64,000 nucleotides of DNA, taken from Anadara kagoshimensis (lineage: Eukaryota; Mollusca; Bivalvia; Arcoida; Arcidae). The stretch's first letter is position 1, and every line of letters begins with the position of its first letter. The stretch is taken from NCBI GenBank assembly GCA_021292105.1, contig CM037870.1, forward strand, positions 46,642,576-46,706,575, written 5' to 3'. Shown here in pieces: positions 12,201 to 26,239 of the stretch. The notes under the pieces are model-generated. The model was not told the origin of the DNA. It ran no database searches and saw nothing but the letters and a program-made list of their open reading frames with translations. The position numbers and the translations under genes are program-made.

Positions 12201-15200
12201 CTCAGCTGTTATCATACAGAAAAGGTGAATACAGTCCATGGAAGGTCCTTGAGAAAATAGAAGATTCCAGTATAAGGGTAATTTATACATGCAATTTCAT
12301 TTGGTCCTTGTAAATCTTGTAACTATGCTACCATAGAGATTTTATTCCAATGAATTGCTCTTTATCCATGTTGTTTTTACATGTATATAGTGATCATCTG
12401 CCCATAAAGGCCACTTTTATTGGTTGCTTTGGGTGGCCTTTATAGACAGGTTTGACTGTATAAGGAAAAATTACCTTAAAACAATGGTCTCAACAGACAA
12501 GTTATCTTTATATAGAGGTGCTTACTGTACTAAGTTTTACTATATATACAGTTGGTTTTATAGAGATGGTCATTATAGCAGGTTTTACTTATCATATGTA
12601 CACTTATTTTTACTTTCCAGGATTTAGTTCGGCATATGATGCAGAAAGATCCTGTCCATCGACTCTCAGCAGAAGAATACATGATACAACAGAGAGGGAA
12701 AGCTTTCCCAGAATATTTCTATACATTCCTTAAGTTATATATACAAAGATTTGCTCAGGCTCCGATATTACCACCAGATGACAGGATAAGTAGGTCAGTG
12801 GTTGTTGTTACATTTTGCCTTGTCACAACTCTATAGGGGAGTCATGGCATTATGAAATGAAAGTCATGGTTCAGTCGGATGGGAAATTAAAATAAAGGAG
12901 GTCCCATGTCACAGTAGATGTGGCATGATAAAGAATCATGCTGTATAATGCCATCAGCGCAACACACAGGCAAAATTTCTGCACCTTTGACTATAGCTTG
13001 CGATGTCTCAATACAAGTGAAATATTCTTGACTCGGGCGTCAAACACCAATACTCAACTCAACTCTGGAGGGGAGTCAAGATATAAGTGTTACTTTTCTG
13101 GTGATGTCACAGTGTGTCAGCATTTATATTTTTTTTAATAAGCAAGGACATATACAGTTAAATGACATTGACCTATTTGATGAAATTAAAAGCTATAGAG
13201 TAGTGGTAGAAGTTCATATTTTGAGTACATTTTTTTATCCTACAGTATGTACAATAAGAAATGAACCCAGCTTGATTTAAAGATGTGTGATTTTTATGTC
13301 ACCTCCTAACCAGAAGGAACTTTTTTTACCAGTATTGTTCAAGCAGTGTTTAAACATTTTATGAATGTACATGTATTATGTTACAGAAAAAACCTGAAGT
13401 GTATTTATGATTAATTGATTTCCAAACTATTGAAAGATTAAAGTAAATTTTGCTGGCGCTTTCATCTAGGCAGAAGACAGAATGCTTATCCCAAAACTTT
13501 TGGTGAATATTAGTGATCACCAAAAATTACAGCTAAAAATCTTGATTTGATGAAAAATCCCTTGTGATGTTGATATAAACTAACTACTTGGAATTCAATG
13601 TTATTTTTACCATATCCTTTTTGTATTTGATAGGATTAACAGAGATCTTGGTTTAATCAAGAAACATTTGTTAATTAGCGAAAATGACCCTGAAGAAAAT
13701 GTGGGACTTGTATTGATTATTTCATTGTTAACTGCTTGTTCTAGAAAGTTACATGTAAGTATTAATCCTACTTTTAGTTAAAACACCTGAAAATATATTT
13801 TGAACAAAAGTGATGACTTTATGTCTGTAAATTACAATAATGCCATGTTTAAATTTTGAAACATTGTTTTGGAAATAAGTGTTGGCAATACGACTGTATA
13901 TTTTTATCACAAAACTAAATATTCTTGTACCATATGCATTATTATTATTGGTTTAATACAGCAATAAAACATATGAAATGTTTTAAATAGAAGTGCTTTT
14001 TGTAACAGAAAAACATGTACTTGTACTTGACAACAATAAAGAACATGACACAATACTGGTTAAGAACAGAAAAAAAGACAAACACTTACTTCAATAGAAA
14101 AGGGATTTGATTTGTCAAATCTTCTACCTAGTTTTAATTCTTATTCATGTTCAAGCTATTGGACAGGCACTGGAGTTTATGTATATATAGAAGCATGGAT
14201 ATAGCAGTATTGGAAGTCTTCCATCCATCCCTCTTATGTTACAACCCGTGGGTGGTCACCTTTAGTAAAATTAGTAAAAATGTGACAATAGCCATTTCAA
14301 CCGATTTTGTTCAAATTTTGAATATAGTTGGTAGATAGCAGGTCACTAGCATGTAACATATGTAAGGGATTTTTCAAGAATTTTTTTTACCGAATTTAGA
14401 TAAGCCTCCTTGTTCTTAGTAATTTGACTTGTTCTGATTTTCATTTTCAGTTTTGTAATACAAAGTTGCTGGCACTTCAGCTGTTTTTAGAGTTTTCTAA
14501 ATATGTAACTACTGATGTTATACTAGATAGAATCATTCCATATATGGTAAGATATTTACTGTAATTACAGTTTTCAAAGTATATTACTACCAGTACTCAA
14601 AATCATTATTTTTTAAAAATCAGATAGAATTTAAATTTGCCAATTTAAAATATTCTTACAAAATCAAAAATCCAAATTTTGCAAAACATTATCAGTTGTT
14701 TACTCCTTAGAATTAACTTTGATGAGTACATTTACGTATCAATCACAATATTGTGTTTACTTTTAAAATAAACATAATTGTTAAGTTAATAAGTACTTTT
14801 ACTCATCACGAAAATATATTTACTGGTACTCAAAAATAAAATTTTGGTGAGTGGATACTCATAATCTTTGAAATTATCTGAAGCGTTGTGTAAATTAAGG
14901 TTAGGATGAACGGTGTGCGCGTTGACCCACATGCTACATGTAGACATTTAACTCCAATAATCATCAGTCAGGATGGTTAAATTCTTTCATGCTTCAATCC
15001 CAAAGTTATTTGCATTTAAACCAAATGATATTGTTTTCAGGATAAATATATTTAACAGACATGAATATTTTATTTCAGTTACATTTTGCTAATGATAGCT
15101 TTCCTAGGGTGAGAGCAGAAACAATACGATCAATTACTCAGTGTCTGGATTGTATCAAATCTATACCTAGAAGGTAAACATAAATTAACATTCTCACTAG

Positions 15201-18200
15201 TACAGTAATTGTCTCATGTTATAAATTATTTTGTGAACATGTTAGAGTCAGACTCTTAGCTTTCCCTACATTCATCATCTATATGTGTATGTCTTTTCAG
15301 GGCACCAACTTTTTGTGTGTACACCCAGTCACCTATATAAAGTCAAAATGATGCCTACATTTCTTGGTTTACAGTTACCAAAAGAGCTGCAAATTTCTAC
15401 AGATTAATTATCTTACACCATGATATATCTGGATATGAGTTATGTGAAATAAAGAGGACTAATGATGTTTTAGGCCCCAGTCAGGATTCTTTCACTGATA
15501 TTGATGCATTTGGTTCTTGGAAGATAGAGAAAATTGAAGCACTTGGAGAAAACCACTGATCTTGGGCAAGCCTACTGACAAACTTTCTCATATGTTTAAC
15601 CTAGATTGGGAGAGATGCTGTGATTCATAAGACTGTGCTGTAGACCATTCTGCTACTGAGGCCCCAGATATGAGTAAAGTATTCCCGACTAAAGTGTTAT
15701 AACCTGTTATATCAATAAATATTATTCTTTATTTCAGTGATAGTAATGTTTTTCCAGAATACATATTTCCCAACTTAGTAAGTATAGATACAGAACTTCA
15801 TGAGTACAGTGTATACTTAAGGAACCAAAAAACCCTGTGAATAAAAATAAAAGTTTGTGTTGGATTGTTGTGAGTTTATCACTTGTAAAGTAAAATGTGG
15901 CAAACTTTTTCTGTATGATAGCAACAAACTTTAAAAGGATTTCTTTACATAGAACAGATATTAAGTTTGTTTGAAACTTATACATTTAGAAAACATCTAG
16001 GGTAGATATTTTTTTACTTCAAGAGTGAAGTTGAGTTATGGTAGTTTACATCTCAGCCGGGATTTTCCAATACATGTATATTGAGGCAGCCAGATCTTGG
16101 ATGGTGGAGAAAACTGAAGTACCCAGAGAAAACCACTGACCTTCAGTAAGCAAACAACAAACTGTCTCCCTAGGATCTGTCCCTAGTGGAATTTGAAGCA
16201 ATGCATAAAGAGTGCTATGATCCATAATTACACACTTCAATCCATTCAGCCACCAAGGCCACTTGACTTGCAGGGTAGTGATATACTTGAATATAGTTGG
16301 CTGTTTATACATGTACTATAGATATTATACCTATACTGAATTTACTTGCATTCTACATGTATCTACTTAATTTAAGTTTAACAGATGAGATATTTCTAAA
16401 TTTCAGACACATTTGACACACGACCCTGTAGCCTTAGTGAGAGCTTCATTTGCTGCAAATATAGCACAACTAGCTGAAACTGCATTAAGGTATTACAATT
16501 TACATGTATAGATTGATTTTAAGATTTTACAATTTACACAACTAAAAGAGAAAGATAGGGTTCTAAAATTTAGCTAGGCAGAATGTGTGACAAAATATGT
16601 TTGTAAACCTTTACCGTCTCCAGTTTGATTAGTGATGTTTATCTAGTCAGTCATGGTGAATTCTTATATATAACACAAAGTATCATTTTAGCAAAAGTGA
16701 GTAGAAACACCACAATAGAAGCAATAATAAAATGTTCTGTGTTAAAAACATGTACTATATGTTCCAGTATTGTATTGTCTCCACAAAGTATTGATAGTTT
16801 GCTGTCTGTTTGCTAATTGGTTTTCTGTATTTCAGAATGAAAAAATCATGATTTCATTATACAATGTTTATTTTAATAGTTTTCTTGAGATAACACAGTT
16901 AAATGGTTTATCAGAGGACCAAGAACAACAACAGCAGCAGGGTGACCAGGAAGAGGAGGGATCTTATGTACAAGTAGGTTGTCATGTGAAATATAATTAT
17001 ATTTCATGTAAAATATAGAATTGAAGGGGATCTGTGCCCTACAAATGTCAATAATGTCATTCGGTGGTGAAAGGTCAATGCTTTGTTATAAAAAAACCAA
17101 ACAAACAAAATAAGCCAAATGAATGATTATAATTTCAGCATTTTATACATCATTTTATTGTCTATTTAGCAGATTTTGTTGATTTGTCGCATAAAAGGGA
17201 TGTATTTTGAGAAAAAAAATCAGTTGATGAAAAATTATATCATCATGTTAATTTTGACTAATAAAGACAAAGACAATGTAGCTTATCTAATCATACCAAG
17301 TCTCAATTTGTATGAGTATGCAGAAACATTTTTTTGTGTATGGAAACACTTCTTTTGTGACTTTTGTACATTCCTTTGTGATAATATTTAAAAAAAGATT
17401 GTTGAATGGTCCTATATTTGTTGAAACATGTATGTTGGGCACATGGTATTTGTATCTTATACATGTGTATAGTATATATGTGTTTTTGTTCTTCAACATG
17501 GTTTGATGCATGTAAATAAATGAATAAATAATTTTTTTACATGGAAATAATTCAACAATATTCATATATTTCTTTATCATTCTAGGCTAATTATGACATG
17601 GAGTTATTGAGTCTACAAGGAACTATACAGCACATGGTGGTTACATTACTGAGTGATCCTGATAATATTGTTAAACAAACATTATTAGAGAGTGGTATAA
17701 AAAGACTGTGTGTATTCTTTGGAAGACAAAAAGGTAAAATTATACATGTACATGTAAAAAAGATTCTTTATACAATTCAGTTATAAACGTTGTGGGTTCA
17801 GTCACTTAGGGCTGCAAGTGAGAACATTTTCTCTTGCCCTAAGCCTCTACTGGTTGGCTCTGGTACCAGTATAATGGGTTGAGTATGATTGAGTGTTTAC
17901 CTGTGACATTCAGGGTTTTCCCTGACACACAAAAAAGCTATGTTTGACACATTTTTATCATAAATGTCCTGTAAAAAATCTTAAAATGTGCCCATGATGA
18001 CACAATCTTGATCAAACGGGAGATCTGGAAATATTCCACCTCAGTCTGATTTTCCTTTTTGCCAAGTGGAAGTGTTGAATAAGTGTTCCAAGCAAGGTAA
18101 CTTGTATATGCATAGCATTTCAGCAGTCGTCTGCACAATTACTATCATGTCAAAAAAAAAAACATTCAGTTTCTTTGTAGCTTCAAAAACTGGGGGAAAA

Positions 18201-21200
18201 CCCTAGACGTTGCTGGCAAATAAACTAAATCTGTCATGAGTGATGAGTGAGCAGTAGTACAAAGTACCGGTAGATCATAAACACTTTCACCAAAATTCCT
18301 GCAGCAAAAGCAGTGAAAGGCACTTTGTGTCATATTGAATCCATCGGCATGACTGACTAGATAAAAATCTCTTCTCCTCAAACTTGAGATGATTAAGAAT
18401 TTGATAAATATTTTTATAGCACAGTCTGTTTAATTTATTTTTCAAAAACTTTTCTTTATCTTTATTTTATGGCCATATTTTAAAGGTTTATTATTTTCCT
18501 TAAAAATAGGTAATATGAAACAAATTCACTTAAAGAAATGACATGTACATGTATTATGATTATTGTGTTCACCGGTGTGTCACATGATCAATACCTATAA
18601 TATTTGAGTGAGATGTTATTGAAAACAGTTACCGTATGTTGCAAAATCCCACAATAATGTTGTTAACTTGTGCAATTCAATATCCAATGGAAATGGGAAT
18701 TCTGCAAAAATTTTATGATATATTGTGATGTACTGTAAACCAACTTTTATTTTCGTGTGCGAATAACTTTCACAAGGAAAAATAATCCGAAAGTTAAACG
18801 TCACAAACTTGTTTCCCAAATGGTTATAAAAGTATCTTGTATACCAAATATTCAGTTAAAGTCCATGTCACAAAAGTTAATAGTCGTAAATTAGTTTTGG
18901 TAAGAGAATCGAGAAAATTAATATCTGCGAATAAATTAGCAAAGTTTATAAAATAAAATTTGATGATGATATTGTTCTATTTACAGCAAATGATGTCCTT
19001 TTATCACACATGATCACCTTCCTCAATGATAAGGTAAGATATATTTTATCCTCCGTCTTTTGAAGAAATAATCTAATCCCTCGGATTGAGATTTCATGTC
19101 TCCACTAAAAACCAGGGATAGATTCTATTACTCTTATTACCATAGAAATTCAGATAAGCACCAGTCTTAACAGATTATTCTTTAGGCTCAGGATAGACTG
19201 ATGAATGTGGAGAGAGAGAGAGAGAGATTGCCTTATGCAAATTTCATATCTTTGGGATTTGATCTTTCGAAGTAAAATCATATTGATGGTCATTATTTTC
19301 ATTTATCACTATTATGTTTCATAATGACAAATCCCTATAATTTTTATTTCTTAAGGATGATTGGCATCTAAGAAGTGCATTCTTTGACAACATTGTGGGT
19401 GTGGCTACTTATGTGGGATGGCAGAGTACTTCAATACTTAAACCCTTATTAGAACAGGTATGTGATGCACAGGTATTAATGTAATGTTTAGGATTTTCTT
19501 AGAAATAACACTTCAATATTCAAAACCTTTAAAACAATATTATTATTGTAGAAAGCAAATAATGGGGTCCTCTAGTGTACCATGTGATACCACATAAAGT
19601 TTCTGCAGAACAGTTATTTCCATTGGAGATGGAATTGCTTCAGTTCACGTTTTCCAGTGAAAATAACGTTTCTCCTGGAAATTTTGATGTAAATGTTTTC
19701 CAAAATGATCTACTCAAATGTTAAGAATATTGATCACCAATATTGGCAAACCCCATTGATTTATTCTATTGCTATCGTGGTAAATTTTATCAAACTGTTT
19801 TTTTTTATCAGAAACTATTTCAATAATACTTTCTGTACATTTTTCTAACAATGTCAATGTGTGGTTTATTTTACACAAAAATTTAATTTCCAGTTTTATA
19901 ATGGACTGGCATTCCATTCTATGTTGAATTTTATACTCTTAAAGATAAAAGATATTATAAAGTGCTTTGATGATAAATCGAAGGAGATATATGACAACAA
20001 CATACATTTGAAAGAAATAAGTTTTATGACTTCAAAATTATGTGGCAATAATCAAGACGGCAAAGTTATTGAGAACATTGAAAGGATGATTTTCTATTCT
20101 TTATACTTTTGTCGTTTAATGTAATATGTGTAAAATTCAAAAGGCTGAAAAAAACATATAAACTAATGGCAATTATATATATATCTGGTAATTATATTTT
20201 GTAACAGGGACTGAATGACCCGGAGGAGTTTGTAGTACACAAAGCGCTGGGAGCTCTGAAGTCGCTGACAGAATTAGGGCTTATACAAAAAGTCATGTTA
20301 CAGGAATTCTTACAAGAAGTTGTGCCATTTCTAGCCCATCCTGTAAGTTATATATGTTCCAAGACATTTAATCTGTTTCTTAAAGTGCAGAAGATCTAGT
20401 ACCTGTGTGGGTTTTTTTTCACATACCGGGGGTATATCTGTTTCAATTTCTAATTATCTCCCCTTTGCCTACCTATCTGAGTCTCTATATTCACTTAAAA
20501 TTCCTGATGTATGATGTTTTTATGTCAATAAAGTCCATTATTATGAAATGAATATTTCGCCTTTTATACAAAAATTTCAGACAGCCCATTATACTTTGTT
20601 CATACAGACATTGGAAAATTACCTTATTTCTTATATTTACAATATTTATAAAATTAATTTTATTGCCGTCTCACATTTTCCATGTTAATTTGAAAAATTT
20701 TTTGAAATGCACTGTTAGCACACCTTTTCATAAAAATAGGCTGTCTCCTGTCAGTCAACGAGAGGCTTTGACATCTGAAGTCATCACCTGAGCACGTGGA
20801 GCACTGTCTCTGTGAAGTTGCAAAGTATAGTCGATGTCAAATACTTTACTGAAGCAAAGATATTGTAATTATAGCTATATAAAAATAACATGAAAAATTT
20901 TATCCTTATTTTTATGTATTTCATGGTATGATTTATTTCAACAATTGCTACAACATTTGATACAGTTATGGCTATGTTTTCATTCCTGATAGTCAAAATC
21001 ACCATTGGCTACTCATTTTTGAAAAAAAAATTCAAAAGAAACCCATTTTTGCAAACTTGTGAAAAAATACTTTTAAAAAGGGCTGTATTGTCTCAAATTT
21101 TGGAAAGGCTTCTAATGATTTTAAAATTGTGGAAACCAAGTGTTATATTAATATTTTTGTGTATTTCAGGGTATGTGGATACGGCAGGGAGCTGTAGGAT

Positions 21201-24200
21201 TTATTTCAGCATTAGCTAACACATTTAATACAGCAGATATTCACTGTAAACTTTTACCTTCCTTACAAATGTTCCTGAAGCAGTCAGTATTACAAGTTGA
21301 TAAAGAAGTAAGATCAAGTTTGTCTTATAAATGTAGTATCCAGTTTTGCATATGTATGATCATGCCTCAGTCAAAATTTTGTCAAATATTTCTAGGTGGT
21401 CATTTCTGAGATGTGAGAAGCCAGTCTGCCTGGGGAAAACTGGTAACCTTTGGCTAGTGAACTGACAAACTTTCTCACTCTAGGATCTTCCTTATTGGGA
21501 TTTAAACCTAGTTGGTGAGAATCAATGCAAAGTTTGTGCTTTAGACACTCCCACAACAGAACACCAACCCCCAACCCCCCACTCCCCAAAAAAATATAGT
21601 TAAACACATGAACTTCCACCTGTGTGCTCCAGAAGGGTAAGCACCTCCTGCTTACCTAGCTACACCTGCCACGTGTGTAATCAAACCTGAGTATGAAAGG
21701 AACATGCAAATATATGTCCATGTATATCCAGAATGAGTTTGGATACAGAGACATACTTATTAACAATGAGGTGATGATGATTTAATATTAAAGATTTATT
21801 GATATTGAAGAACTGTTTTCATATCTTTTTTCAGGTTTATCTTCTAAATGCTCTACAAGACCCTATACCTCGGTTAGTGTTTGATTATATTCTAAGGTCT
21901 AACACATTGGAGAGATTGTTTGATGTTATACAAAAAAGACAGTATATGAGGAATATAGGGAGACAAGGACACAGAGTTGTGTATCCAGAACTAGATGAAA
22001 CTATGTCACAGGTTTGTCAAATATGTAATAAACCAGTAAATATTGACATTGAAATATAACAAGAGAGCTCTAAAACTTTGTATAAAGTTATATAAATAAC
22101 ATTGTAACAAATAAATTTGAGAATGTGGGTGTGAGTGATGTCTTTGTGTCTTGTTATTAAGCGTGTAAAAGTGTGAAAAAGAATTAAATAGAAAAAAACA
22201 TTGTAAAAATGATACTCAATTTTGAATTTGTTACAATTTACATGTTCACTTGTTGCTGATGGCATCTATATAGATATAAACAGACTATTATTGACTTGTG
22301 AGATAAAGCAGTTAAATTATATGTACTGAAGAGCCATATGAACCTAAATAACAATTTGGGCATCATTTCAACCACTGAAATATACCTGTAGTCTCATTAA
22401 AGATGTCAAAATACATGTAATTCCCAAATCACTATTAGGGTTCATATGACTCTTAGCTTTGCTTGCTTGTTATTAACAATATTATTATTATCATTATTGC
22501 ATAGTTAAGAGTTTTATTTTTTATCACAGATTTTCAGAAAACTAACCTCACTTGGAATGACAGAGCCACATGAAGACAAAATCTTTGTAAGTAATTTTAC
22601 AAAGGCGTTATTGATGATGAAGGATTTTATTTTTATTGGGTGGATGCAGGAGTATAACTTACTTTTATTGGATTGGATTAATGTTTTTTGCTCATGCAAA
22701 TATCATTTCACATTGAGACGGTCAGTTCAGGAATGGTGGAGGGAACTGGAGTGTGCGGACAAAGTCATAAACCTTCAGCAAGCGAAATGACAAACTTTCT
22801 CTCCCTAGGATCTTTGAACATAAGTCCTTTTTGGCTATACATGTAACTTAAATTGAGCATTAGGATATCTAACAACTGAAACTGTTATTATTTATTCTCT
22901 GAGTAAATTGAAAATTATTCTGAACTGAGGTTTATTTTATGTCCTCTTACAGTTTATTTATCAAAATTTGACCTGTCTTACTATTGGAAAAATTTTGATA
23001 AAATAATAATGTTTTTATAATGTTCCTGTGTTTAGGTTAGGTCGTCTTCTAATGTGACTGAACATGATCATCAATGTCTGACCTTTTCCACTTTGAGGAC
23101 ATTGGACATTGATATGATGATATCTGAGTCCATTGTTAAAGTTATTTGATTGACTTGATGTGCAGGCCACCATTGAATTATTAGATATGATAAATTTACA
23201 TAACATATTGACAGACCAGAAGTTTAGAGTAAAAAACAATTTTTACATTTTGCTAGTGACAGGGCATATCGGATAAACCCTGTTACCATATACAGAAATA
23301 TATCAAATATGTCAAAAAACTGCACCAAAAAAAAAAATTGATATAGATATATCATGGTTGATGTTGGAAGAGCTTTCATATACACAATGTCATGTATTTG
23401 TTTGTTTGTTTCAGGCAATGAAGGAATATATATTGAAATTACACAGAGCCAGAGCTGGGTAAATAGTCTTTTTGTTTCTACATGTATCTTACCAATATCA
23501 CTTGTCATACCATAGTGTCAATATCAGCAAAAATTGTTTAGGTACTGTGAACATGTATTTGTTTTTGTGATGTAGGAAATTTAGGCATATCCGCATAGTT
23601 AAATTTTCCCACTTTGTCTTAATTTCCAGTTTCACAAAATAAACATAATATAATTTCCACACACAAAACAAATGACTGCAAAATAAACAATATAATTTTT
23701 GTGCAAAACAAACGACTGCGAAAAATAATACACCACGAAAATAAACATGTTTAGAGTAAGTAATTGGTTTATATTTTCTGATGGATAAATGTTATTTTGG
23801 AAAATAAGTGTTCTTGTTTACTAGAAAGAATGTGCTAGTGAGGTTTTTTAGATTTTCCCTTAAATGCATTACATTATATATAATCTTGGTACAAATAACC
23901 AGAAGAAAGCATTATTTTGTGGTATTTTAACTTTTAAAGTTATGTCAGAACTAATTTGTGTAAACATATACATGTATATGTATTTTTTTACTTTGTTAGT
24001 TCAACAGATATTAACAATAAAGACAGTTATGACAGTCAGAGAGTGGGAAGAGTTAGTATATATATACCTGGTAAAATAGCAACAAGAAGACATGCTGATC
24101 TCATCAAAAGTAAAGATTCTAAAACAGAAAGTCAGATTGTACAACCTACGTATGTATGACTTGTGTATATGATTTGTTTGTTTCAATAATTGGAAAATTA

Positions 24201-26196
24201 TACAAATATTGTCCATAGTCCATACTTGACACAAAGGCTCTGGATATGTACTGATTAATTCATACTTGACTGAATGGTCCTGGTACACTTGATTTTGCAA
24301 GGATTCTCAGTTACCAATTCATATATCACACAAATATTTCAAGAATCGTGAAAATTAAAAAGCCATATTGCAAAATATGCTGGCAATCATCTATGACCTT
24401 GGAACATATATATTACATGACAAAACGTCTTAGAAAAGGGAGATTATTGCTTATCCATCACAAATTTTAGTATGTACATGAATTGGGTTAACAAATTTAC
24501 ATATTTGCGAAATGATGTTTAAGGGTCGGCAAGCCAAATGTGATACTCGTGAATTCAAAGTAATGTATTTGAAATGGAATATCATAAGTTGACGATTTTC
24601 ATAAAAATGTTATAGGATATTGATCACGAGGTATGTTAGCCAACCCTACAACTTTCTTAGTCCATTATCAAGTGAAATTTACTATTCCATTTTTTATATT
24701 TAACAAAGCCAATTACATGTATTTGTTGATAATACAAACTTTGTAAAAACTTTAAGTGTAAGTAAAAATGAGCATTCATGTGCATATGTGAATTTAGCTA
24801 TTTCATACTTGTATCATTACTTTACATGCAAATTTGAAAGTTAGAAAAATCCCCTTTAGGAAAATTGAGAATAATTTTGGTGTTAGGTACATGTACATGC
24901 TTATCAAAGAAAACAGGTCTAAATCTAGTATTTTGTCCAGAAATTTCTGCACTGAGAATCTGTGTACCTGGTTGGCTGTATAGAAAACAAGTGTATCACA
25001 TATGTTCTCAAAGTTTGTTTGTTTGTTTTTTTTTTTTTTTTACAATATTAGGAGTGCTAGTAGAAAAAAGAAGAAAAGTCCAGCCACAGATACAACCTCT
25101 GTTAGTAAGGTAAAGATAAGAAAGACACCCACTGAAAGTTAATAAAAAAAACAACCACCCAAAAAAATAGATAAATAAACAAAACGAACACACCAGCCAA
25201 ATACAAGCTATATTTAAAAAAATCTACTCGCATGTATAACAAATTAATATAGAATATTGTACAGGTGCAGTTGAAATGAAAAATATTTACTAAATGTTTA
25301 TCCTTCTGTGGTTATTCACATGTGAGGGAAGTTTAAAACAATTTAAATTGACTGTGATTATCTGAATTGGGGTATACAATTTTATTTTCAGAATGAAGAA
25401 TGGACAACAATGTTTGGATCTAATGAAGCTAATACTACATCTAGTTCTCCAAAGACTAAATCTAATATAAACAAATCATCAGATTCTTTAGATAGGAAAT
25501 CTGGGATTTCAGGAATGTCCAGCCAAGCGTCGTCGTCATCGGGGAGTTTTGTGACAATGTCACAGGGACAGATATCTATCTCTGATAGTGCAGTAAAATC
25601 TGTTAATTCTCAGACACAGGAGAAAACTGTTATTAGTAAGTACAGTTGTGGGAGTGGAATGGAGATGAGTAATGGTGAGCACGCCTCAGTAAAGATTCTT
25701 ACACTTATATGAAGGCTGTTAATTCTGGAACATTAGAGAAAACTGTAGTACTCTTGAGAAAACCACCAACCTTGCCAAGAATACTGACAAACTTTCTCAA
25801 ACCAATATCTTTCTCAGAGTAGGATAAGAACATAGGTGATGAGAGTTAAGTTGATTAATGGTGTTTAACGTCCAAGTCAAGAATATTTCACTTATATCAA
25901 GAGGTTGCCAGCTATAGGCGAAATTTTGCCTTTGTTGTGCTCATGGTGTTATACAGCAGAGTTCTTTATTGTGCCAAGCCAATCGTGAAATGGACCTTGC
26001 TTATTTTAATTTTCCATCTGAAAGAAGGGTGAATTTCATTTTGTTATGCCAAGTGCTTGGCAAAACAGGTCAAAATTTATGCCAATTCACATATAACTGG
26101 TCACTACTTGGTATTAGCAAAGGGTTTCAAAACCCCAATCAATCAATCTAACTTACTTCAGAGTGGAAAATTTGAGTTCTATATTCCTATGGAAAT

Positions 26197-26239
<43 letters not shown>

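Larger units (their letters stand above)
6253..12793 (+). other. PIK3R4: PIK3R4 exons 1-8: kinase domain
   Basis: Coding exons 6253-6344, 7105-7229, 7890-7945, 8598-8747, 9402-9503, 11367-11554, 12151-12277 and 12621-12793. The glycine-loop region reads LGSTRFFKV and the VAIK-type lysine is Lys53 (VVKVF). The catalytic loop is HGD at about 144-146 with Lys148 and Asn151, in place of HRD. The DFG position is DFA (about 164-166). The HGD and DFA variants are shared with human VPS15, so they are family traits and not damage. The APE-like motif (APERF) is encoded in the exon at 11367. Confidence 0.93.
13634..22011 (+). other. PIK3R4: PIK3R4 exons 9-20: HEAT-repeat region
   Basis: Coding exons 13634-13754, 14451-14546, 15079-15173, 15738-15777, 16407-16489, 16880-16973, 17586-17733, 18987-19033, 19356-19457, 20208-20342, 21170-21307 and 21835-22011. 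The product is a run of amphipathic helices matching VPS15 HEAT repeats, for example [28 protein letters not shown] and [10 protein letters not shown]. Exon 14 encodes a short acidic, glutamine-rich insert ([17 protein letters not shown]), a likely disordered loop where the human protein is also variable. Confidence 0.92.
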